Assembly: GCA_951799405.1 (NCBI GenBank)
Contig: OX637344.1
Span: 6,572,001 to 6,636,000 of the forward strand
Length of the DNA stretch: 64,000 nucleotides
Source: Agapetus fuscipes
Lineage: Eukaryota > Arthropoda > Insecta > Trichoptera > Glossosomatidae
Direction: 5' to 3'
The notes beneath the pieces are model-generated. The model made no database searches. It was not told where the DNA came from and saw nothing but the letters and a program-made list of their open reading frames with translations. Position 1 is the stretch's first letter, and every line of letters begins with the position of its first letter. The translations under genes and the position numbers were made by a program. Of the stretch, positions 56,983 to 64,000 are shown piece after piece.

Positions 56983-57307
56983 AAAATGTTTTATGCTGAA
57001 TGTGCAAAAGTTTCTTAACATTTAACAATTTGACAATCAACAACTAAATTGATCAATGAGCAGATCTCATCTAACAGGCAGATCTAAGTTTTGTGCTAAA
57101 TATCACAGTTCTATAAGCTCTATTGCGTTAGTATAATACTATTTTTCAAAAGACAATTCAACAATGTGACAGTAACAACCAAAGCAATCAATTTACAATT
57201 AATGAAATATATTTACTAAAGGTGCCCATAAAACAATTAAAATCACCTTACATCCAAGCTAGACTTAAATTTTAATAGAATCTGGTGGAATGTTCATAAT
57301 AAAAGTA

Positions 57308-57385
57308 CCCCAAGTATAAAACACTGCATAAATTCCCCACCATTGCGTAAATAGAAAAAAATAACTCTCTCTAGAAATAAACAAA
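57308..57385. repeat. MITE-1 half copy
   Basis: AAGTATAAAACACTGCATAAA then ATTCCCCACCATTGCGTAAAT, one arm only. Confidence 0.5.
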
Positions 57386-57474
57386 TATAACAATTCCACT
57401 AACACACTTATCAATAACATCCTGGTACCCAATTCATCCCCACTGTTGACCATATTCTCTAGGAAGCAATTCCT

Positions 57475-57635
57475 AATCTAATCTAAGTTGCAAAATATAT
57501 GTACCATTAGAGATTCACATTATATGCATTTTCACAAACAGTCATGTATAAGTTTGCGCTTTAACATGCCGCATGTGGTCCTACACTATAAAAACCCGAA
57601 TCTCAAATGAACATACACTCTGCAACTCAATTTTG
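57475..57635 (-). mobile_element. RTE-tail copy, 5'-truncated
   Basis: Minus strand from GAGTTGCAGAGTGTATGTTC to CAACTTAGATTAGATTAGG. Confidence 0.75.
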
Positions 57636-57904
57636 TATTTCAATTAACATTTTCTGTGACGTAAAAAGGCACAAAAATACTTGGTCTTACATTATACCTG
57701 AGATTTACAAAAATATATTTTATCGGTGGGATAATAATGACCAAAAACATTGTCGATTTTCAGTAAAATATTTTAAAATCCTACTTAAGTATCTATGAAA
57801 GCAAATAGCAGGAAATTACAAAAGTATTTTCTTCGTCAATCATTTCCCATGAACAAATAATAGTCATACAACCAATATTGGAAATCATTTTTTTTTTTTT
57901 TATG

Positions 57905-58290
57905 AGCACAATCTAATCTAATCTAAGCTGCAAGGATATATACCATCTAAGATTTATATCAAATGCATTCCCACAAACAGACAAGTATAATTTCGCGCTA
58001 ACACATGCCGCATGTGGACCTACATTATAAGAACCCATCTCAAATGAACATAAGCCCTGCAACTCTTGCCATCCTTCCCTGAGACAGGGGTGACATTGGC
58101 AAAGTGAACCATTTTTTCACAGTATGGGTGGTCAGCCGCATACCAACGTATAAGTCAAGGAACATACATGACAAATTATATTTTTTAAATCAATACTTAA
58201 ATAATAATATAAACATGGAATTTAAAAAAAAACTTAATCATAAAACCAATTTCACTTTAATAAACCCTAGCCGCCAACATTGTACAATGC
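57905..58290 (-). mobile_element. RTE-like LINE 3' end including ORF stop
   Basis: The minus strand begins in the last RT codons (GTTGGCGGCTAGGGTTTATT) and continues through the same spacer and tail as 1008-1385, ending in AGATTAGATTAG. It is the closest relative in the window of the copy at the left edge, and lies about 500 bp downstream of the CEP135 stop. Confidence 0.85.
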
Positions 58291-58784
58291 AGCTTAAAAA
58301 TAATTTAATAAATTACAAACAATTGTGTGATATTTGTCTCATTATTAATACTCGAAAACAACTTTTAATTGTTTGAAGTCAGAAGAGTTTGTGCTTCTTT
58401 GTCAAAGCGAAAATACGTCTCCTGATGACGTTGAATACGACTGACAAAATATTGAGAAACCCATTCTTCTCCGTTTCTTCACGGTTTGTAAAATCTATTT
58501 TTAGTTTCACGCAAAATGTCTAATGATCGAACACTAATAATTAAGGCCTTCCGTCACATTAAAATATCTAGCCGTGTATGTGCATCTTGAGAAATGTCTC
58601 CAATGTTTATGTTTTAGACAGGTATGAGGGTGGTTAGCATGTATCTTAATGTCCTGATAACCAGGTATAGATCCTGGCTTCCTTGATCAACTGCAGACAA
58701 CGCTGCTTGTCTAATGCCTTTTTCCTGTAGTCATATATTCTTACCGCAAGACTAATATCTGCACCTATCTGTTGAACTCTGCAT

Positions 58785-61700
58785 TCAAAGAGTTCCTGAC
58801 TGATATGTCTTTGTTGTGGTTGATCCAGATTGAGCCGTTCTTACTCTCTGAAACCTCTCATCAGTCATCTGCCATTGTAGATCCTGCAAATGCTTAGTCG
58901 CTTCTTCAGCTCTCAACCGACTACTGTTCCCTTCTTCTTCCACTACATTCAACTTCTTCTGCAAGCTCTCAACTTTTGATTTCAACTGTTTGACTTCATC
59001 TAGCGAGTCTTGCAGTTGTAACTTGAGTTCTATGACTTCCCTGCGACTGTTTGAAAGCAGAGTCTCTAGAGAATCAACAGTAGTTTTATATTTAGTAGAA
59101 ACCTCTTCCAGGCGATCCTTCTCATCGTTCATAACCTTCAAATTGTGTTTAAGTTTTTTAATCTCCGCATCACTTTCTCCGACATTCATCACCATACTTT
59201 TCTTTTGACTTTCTAAATTTAAACACATTTCTCTCGCATACTCGAGATTTTTCTCGGTAACTCTGAATATATCTTTCTGTTGCTCCAAGTCGTTCTCCAA
59301 TTTAGATATCTTATAAATGAGAGATGAAATCTTTTCTTCTTGCATTTCTATTAATGATTCCCTATCTTGAAGTTTTCTTTCCGTGTCTACAAGTTTCTCT
59401 TTATGTATGAGCAACTGCGCACTCTTGTTAGCCGCATCAGTTTCTAGGGAATGGTTATTAGTTTCTAAAACAGAAGCTTCATGTGATAAACTAGCAAAGT
59501 GATCCAGCATTTCTGTTCTCTCAGCTTCCTTGCGAGATAAAATCTCTTCGATTCTTCTCACTTCATCCACATAATGTTGCAGCTGCTGTTTCATCTCTTC
59601 CACTTCTTTGCGAGAGCCTTCATATTCTCGGTTCACAGTTTTTAGGTCGTTAGCGATGGCTGCCATATCGCTTTGAAGTCTTCTATTTTCAATAGTAACA
59701 CAATCCTTTTGTGTACTAATGGCATCTACTTCCATTGACATCGCCTCCTTTGCCGTCATGGCGTCTCTCAATTTCTGTTCCAGAGATGAATTTTCCCCCC
59801 TCATAAGTTCTAACTTTCTGTTGAGTTCCGTTCCTTTATTTTCCAACATTTCTATGTTAGTTTCTCTGCTTCTCAGTTTGTGCTGGAGAGAAGATATTGT
59901 TTCTGTTTTGTCATCTATTCCCATCACCAGTTTATCCCTTTCCTGATCGAGCCTCGAGAGATTTTCTTTCATGTTGACTTTATCTGCTTTCAGCATTTCA
60001 ACTTGCTGTTCTAAATCCAGTTTAATTTTCTCCAGTGCACTTACACTTTCTTTTAAAAAGCGTATTTCTTTCTTGCTCTCTTGCATTTGATTTCTGGAAC
60101 CTTCTATATTTCTATCAGTTTCCAGTTGTAATGTTTTGAGCTGGCTATTCAATGTTTTTGTGTGCAGCAGTTCTGTTTCTGCTATTTTTAATTTCTCTCG
60201 GAGGTTTTCGCATTCTTGTCTCATACTGTCCATTTGCATTGTAGTCATACTTCTTACCGTATTGATTTCTCTTGATTCCTTCAGCATGCTTTCGAACCTC
60301 GACTCCCTCTCCGTTGCTATGCGGTGAGAATTACGCTGACTGTCTGTTGCAGCCAATAACCTATCCCTGAGCGTATTTTTTTCATCTTCTAAATTTCGAA
60401 TAACTGTCTGAGATCTTTTCAAATCATCTTCCAAACGATTTATAGTTGAATGAATGTAATTATCTGGTTGATAAACGTTACTGCATGAGCACTTCTGTTT
60501 TTGTTTTGTAATTTCTAGCTGTGAAGTCAACGAACAAGTATTCTCAACAAGCATATCATTTTGTTTTTTAATAGTCTGAATGTGCTGCTCTAGCTCACAT
60601 ATCTTGTCCTGCAATTCTGCCACAAACTTTGGCGGAGGCACAGACGTCTTCAGATTTTTGTATTCATGGAAATAGAAGTCTCGTTCATCTCTCAGTTTCA
60701 TAAAAGCAATTTCTGAAGATGAATCCCTCACAGGAAGCTCAACCTGGCTTTTATCGCTTATTTGCTTCTGGATTTCTTTTATCTTACTTTCATAAAATCT
60801 TCTTTCATTTTCCAACAGAAGCAACAGTTCTTCTCTAGACATAGCATCCACATGGTCCTTATTAGTCCAAGTTTGTTTATCTCGGAATAATCTAGATTTA
60901 CTCCTACTCGTCTCCTTCGACTCAGTTTCCTTTCCCTTTTCTGCGTAATTTCGACAAGCCATTACTTCCAATTGTCTATTTGCTTCCAACAATGTATTAT
61001 TCTCTCTCACCAACTTATCCTTCACACTATTAACGGAATCTAATGCAACTTGCAGCGCATGGATCTCATTCTGATTTGACTCCAGATTCGCCGCACATTT
61101 CTGATGCGTCATTATAATCTTCTCCAGCTCCATTTCCAACATTTTAATTTTTTTCTCAGTAAAATTAGACTCTCCTTTAATACTAGATATAACGTTACAC
61201 TTCTCTTTAAGTTTGGAGTTACATTCCGATTCAATTTTAAACGCCAATTGATCAATTTTAAGCAGCTCATTCTCAAGAGCTGAGTTTCTGTCAGCTAAAT
61301 GAACCGCACGACTCATAGCTTCATGTTGTTTATTTAGCGCTTCTTTCAATTGTTTTTGCAGCGATTCATTCCGTGATTCACATTCCTCCAGCTGTCTCAT
61401 CAACTGGGACAGCCTTCCATTAAAGTCTTTATAGCAGCAGTCATTTTTAATTGCAGAATACGGCCTCCCTCCTTCCAGTAAACGAGTAAGTCTATCAATT
61501 TCCTCATCTCTATCCTCCAACTGACGCTTCAAGAATAAAATATCTTCCGACAGGGAAACAGCTTTATTTTGCTGTTCTTTCAGATTCCCCGCAGTCTCTT
61601 GCAGGATATCCCTCAGATTAGAACTTGAATTACAATTGCACAACTGTGCGGCAGGTTCTTTAAACCGAGACGAAGACTTATCCGAACCTACGTTGCTAGT

Positions 61701-62132
61701 AACAGATCTGTTTCTAGAGCTTACAGTCTCCGCACATATATTTTTAAGTTGGCACTCCCGGCATTCTGTTTTAGCCTTTGAGTATTGATGCTTCAACAAC
61801 GCCAATTCGTTTTCTAAGCTCCTTATCTTGTTTTTGGCAGTCTTTAGGCTGGTAGCGCACTCTTCCTTGCTCGTTAACAGGGCGCGATGTAGCTCTGTGT
61901 TTTCTTTCACTAGTTTAGCGTTGTCACACTTGTATGGCTCTATAACTGCCTGCAGTTGGTCTCTTTGCTTTAAGGTTTCTTTGGATAAATCAACGTACTG
62001 ATGGAGACTTCGAGTTGTCTGAATCAGATCCGCTGTTAGGCTTTCCACCAAAGGTAAACATTCTAGTGGGAAGCATTGCGTGTATCCCAACTCGTTAAGT
62101 TGCATGCGAAGAGCAGAATACTTGGCTTCCAT
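58785..62132 (-). CDS. CEP135: Centrosomal protein of 135 kDa (CEP135/Bld10)
   Basis: A single open frame of 1115 residues, close to human CEP135 (1140) and longer than the related TSGA10. The N-terminus has the family hallmark: LNELGYTQCFPLECLPLVES at residues 12-31, then VIEPYKCDNAKLVKENTEL. From about residue 40 to the end the protein is almost continuous coiled coil with heptad-rich Leu, Glu, Lys and Arg. CEP135 is a cartwheel and centriole-wall protein that links SAS-6 to microtubules. A cysteine-rich spot (CRECQLKNIC, then CNCNSSSN) lies near residues 120-170. No intron is present. The neighbour RELCH starts 636 bp away on the other strand. The start codon is the first Met in frame and fits family length. 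Confidence 0.94.
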   Translation of the reverse strand: MEAKYSALRMQLNELGYTQCFPLECLPLVESLTADLIQTTRSLHQYVDLSKETLKQRDQLQAVIEPYKCDNAKLVKENTELHRALLTSKEECATSLKTAKNKIRSLENELALLKHQYSKAKTECRECQLKNICAETVSSRNRSVTSNVGSDKSSSRFKEPAAQLCNCNSSSNLRDILQETAGNLKEQQNKAVSLSEDILFLKRQLEDRDEEIDRLTRLLEGGRPYSAIKNDCCYKDFNGRLSQLMRQLEECESRNESLQKQLKEALNKQHEAMSRAVHLADRNSALENELLKIDQLAFKIESECNSKLKEKCNVISSIKGESNFTEKKIKMLEMELEKIIMTHQKCAANLESNQNEIHALQVALDSVNSVKDKLVRENNTLLEANRQLEVMACRNYAEKGKETESKETSRSKSRLFRDKQTWTNKDHVDAMSREELLLLLENERRFYESKIKEIQKQISDKSQVELPVRDSSSEIAFMKLRDERDFYFHEYKNLKTSVPPPKFVAELQDKICELEQHIQTIKKQNDMLVENTCSLTSQLEITKQKQKCSCSNVYQPDNYIHSTINRLEDDLKRSQTVIRNLEDEKNTLRDRLLAATDSQRNSHRIATERESRFESMLKESREINTVRSMTTMQMDSMRQECENLREKLKIAETELLHTKTLNSQLKTLQLETDRNIEGSRNQMQESKKEIRFLKESVSALEKIKLDLEQQVEMLKADKVNMKENLSRLDQERDKLVMGIDDKTETISSLQHKLRSRETNIEMLENKGTELNRKLELMRGENSSLEQKLRDAMTAKEAMSMEVDAISTQKDCVTIENRRLQSDMAAIANDLKTVNREYEGSRKEVEEMKQQLQHYVDEVRRIEEILSRKEAERTEMLDHFASLSHEASVLETNNHSLETDAANKSAQLLIHKEKLVDTERKLQDRESLIEMQEEKISSLIYKISKLENDLEQQKDIFRVTEKNLEYAREMCLNLESQKKSMVMNVGESDAEIKKLKHNLKVMNDEKDRLEEVSTKYKTTVDSLETLLSNSRREVIELKLQLQDSLDEVKQLKSKVESLQKKLNVVEEEGNSSRLRAEEATKHLQDLQWQMTDERFQRVRTAQSGSTTTKTYQSGTL

Positions 62133-62768
62133 TTTAATTCACTATATTTCCAAATATCATTCCGTTTGTCAGAGATATTTCATGATTTGCTTAAATTTAT
62201 GTTCACAGATCCGTGTTTAATATTGTGTTGTTTATCTTAGAAACAAAGTCAATTAGATTATTTAAACAAAATAGACATTTTGAAATTCAAAACATTTCAC
62301 AAATAACGGAAACTATTTGATAACCAAACCAGCTGTCAAATAAATGATAGACAATAAAATTAAAAATCACGCAGGGATCGCTTTTTTGACAGTGTCTGTG
62401 GACAGTGGACAGTGTCATCACAGAGAGTGTCATTGAGTGTCATTAAAAATTTTGCAGATGTGTGCGTGTAGAATCAGTCCATATTTATTTTTCAAGTATT
62501 TTAAGACAACACGAAAGGTTGTAGCCATTGGTAGGTAGTAGCTGTTTTTTTTTTGACATAGTAGGTATAGGTACTTTATAGCGAAAGTGTACAAAAAAAT
62601 AATGTGTTGGTATTTTGATTCTTGTGGCTAGATACAGTTATCAGCATATAGCCATAGACTAAAATAAAAAATAATAGAGCAAGGAAAAAATAATACATTG
62701 AAATGTCAGTGTCATGAATTTTAACAAAAGTGGAAACTCCTGTAAACAAAAAGAAAAGTGCAATAAAT
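62133..62768. promoter_or_regulatory. Shared divergent promoter region of CEP135 and RELCH
   Basis: Contains both 5' ends by position. A repeat-rich patch at about 62386-62445 has several copies of AGTGTCA and GGACAGTG in tandem. No TATA box at a convincing distance from either ATG. Confidence 0.5.
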
Positions 62769-63873
62769 ATGACTGATTATGGGGACGCAGCCTTGGATGA
62801 GGCGAAGAGTTCTCTGCCTCGGATGACTTACAGCGATGTAGCAGCCAAACTGCTGCAAGACAACTTTCTTCTAACTGCTCTAGAGTTGCACACGGAGTTG
62901 GTAGAATCCGGTAGGGAAGTTCCACAGCTGAAGGAGTTCTTCTCGAATCCCGGAAACTTTGAGCGTCCCTCCATTGATGTCTCCCTGCCCATAGGTACGC
63001 TGTGTTCATATTAAATTAAAACGTAAACAAAACATGAAAATAATTGCTGGCAAAACTCTGAAAGATAACGGGTTGAATTAGAAAATATTGCCATCCCTGG
63101 TGCGAAAACCCAGGGGGGGGGGGGGTGGGCCTCCTTGATCAACCGCGTTCAAAAACCGCTGCCTATTCAAGGACTTTCTTCTCCAGTCCCATACTCCTAC
63201 CAAATCTTAGTCCGTCTACTTAATTTGGGTCTTCCCACTGCCCTGCACCCTTTGGCTCTGTCACTACAACGATCTTTTCCAGGCTCCGATGTCATTCTCT
63301 TAACGAGGCCCCGCCAATGTAGTCTACTAGCTTTTATGTACTGTACCACATTGTGCTATGGTTGACTTGGAAATGAGGAGATTAAAAAACATGTGAACAT
63401 GCAGTAAATATGAATTTGAATGTTAATATATCTGTGCAACTTAAATTATAGATTATTATATATAGACCCCCAGATCATTAACACACAACACTACGCAGCT
63501 AATAGCCCTGCTACAAAGGATCAGGACATCAACTACCTCATCACAAACAATTCTGCAGCACTACAACAAGTGTCATAGACCTCTAGATTCTCTGAAATTT
63601 AGGATAGAATTCCTTAAAAAATATATGGCGTGTAGGGGTCATCGAGTCTGCTCAATATCAGTTGGTTTTAATTCACTGAACATCAAAAAAATATATCAAG
63701 TGAATGTATTTCTACAGCGCGATCACCCAGCCAGGCTACCCTGGATTCTCTAGATCTGGCAAGACTGTCAGAGGATGGGGAGAGAAGCAGCGATGTTGCC
63801 GTACTGGAATTTGAGCTGAGGAAAGCCCGAGAAACCATTAGCTCTCTGAGGGCCAACCTGACACAAGCCACCG
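62769..63873 (+). CDS. RELCH: RELCH (LisH and HEAT repeat protein), first two coding exons, partial
   Basis: Exon 1 is 62769-62994 and exon 2 is 63718-63873, with GT-AG introns whose phases join. The gene continues past the right edge. The ATG at 62769 begins MTDYGDAALDEAKSS; a GTG at 62730 in the same frame is not a start. Residues about 18-48 are a LisH motif (YSDVAAKLLQDNFLLTALEL), followed by the family text SGREVPQLKEFFSNPGNFE. Exon 2 gives ATLDSLDLARLSEDGERSS and the start of a coiled coil, AVLEFELRKARETISSLRAN. In human cells RELCH (KIAA1468) binds Rab11 and OSBP to move cholesterol from recycling endosomes to the trans-Golgi. The HEAT repeats would lie in exons beyond the window. Intron 1 contains a G13 run and an RTE-tail fragment. 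Confidence 0.92.
63390..63460 (+). mobile_element. RTE-tail 3' fragment in RELCH intron 1
   Basis: GTGAACATGCAGTAAATATG and ATCTGTGCAACTTAAATTAT match the last 70 bp of the tail. Confidence 0.6.
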
Positions 63874-64000
63874 GTAAACAACGCACAACATTTCATTTCT
63901 ATGTCATACTAGCTGCAGCCTGCCACGGCACAACCTGGTTAGTTGGAAAATGAAGGGCGCTTCTTTATCATTTCAGTATTATGAACAAACCATTATAAAT

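Overview
The window is animal nuclear DNA, most likely from an insect and probably a moth or butterfly. It is AT-rich, its genes are spliced with GT-AG introns, and most of the sequence is transposon-derived. The order assignment rests on protein similarity recalled from memory and on repeat character, not on a search. Five host genes are supported: CFDP1/BCNT (three coding exons, minus), GNL2 (one long exon, minus), TMEM170A (plus), CEP135 (one long exon, minus) and the first two exons of RELCH (plus, running off the right edge).

Layout. 1-30 kb is almost entirely repeats: the 3' half of an RTE-like LINE at the left edge, nested hAT-like MITEs with intact target-site duplications near 6.1-6.9 kb, a nearly complete Ty3/Gypsy LTR element at 12.1-18.1 kb (minus strand, gag and pol both open, tRNA-Lys primer site), tRNA-headed SINEs, and a 5S rRNA-like sequence at 23.35 kb fused to a SINE. 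30-36.8 kb holds MITEs, including one with three CRE palindromes. 36.8-41.6 kb carries CFDP1 and GNL2 head to tail. 42.4-45.8 kb is LINE debris and two tandem hairpins, one a perfect zero-spacer palindrome. TMEM170A follows at 46 kb. 46.4-58.3 kb is AT-rich, gene-poor and studded with SINEs and foldbacks. CEP135 and RELCH are divergent, with start codons 636 bp apart.

The host genes are housekeeping functions: chromatin remodelling (CFDP1), 60S ribosome maturation (GNL2), ER/nuclear envelope shaping (TMEM170A), centriole assembly (CEP135) and endosomal cholesterol transport (RELCH). Nothing suggests a shared pathway, but CFDP1 and TMEM170A are also neighbours in human, so their linkage may be ancient.

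The repeats are related to each other. About twenty dispersed copies of a 250-bp repeat are the 3' tail of the RTE-like LINE. A second SINE family shares its 3' tail with a CR1/L2-like LINE, which suggests it borrows that LINE's machinery. The most unusual candidates are the 5S-like/tRNA-like/LINE-tail composite, the perfect palindrome, and an LTR element whose two LTRs carry the same 81-bp segment in opposite orientation.
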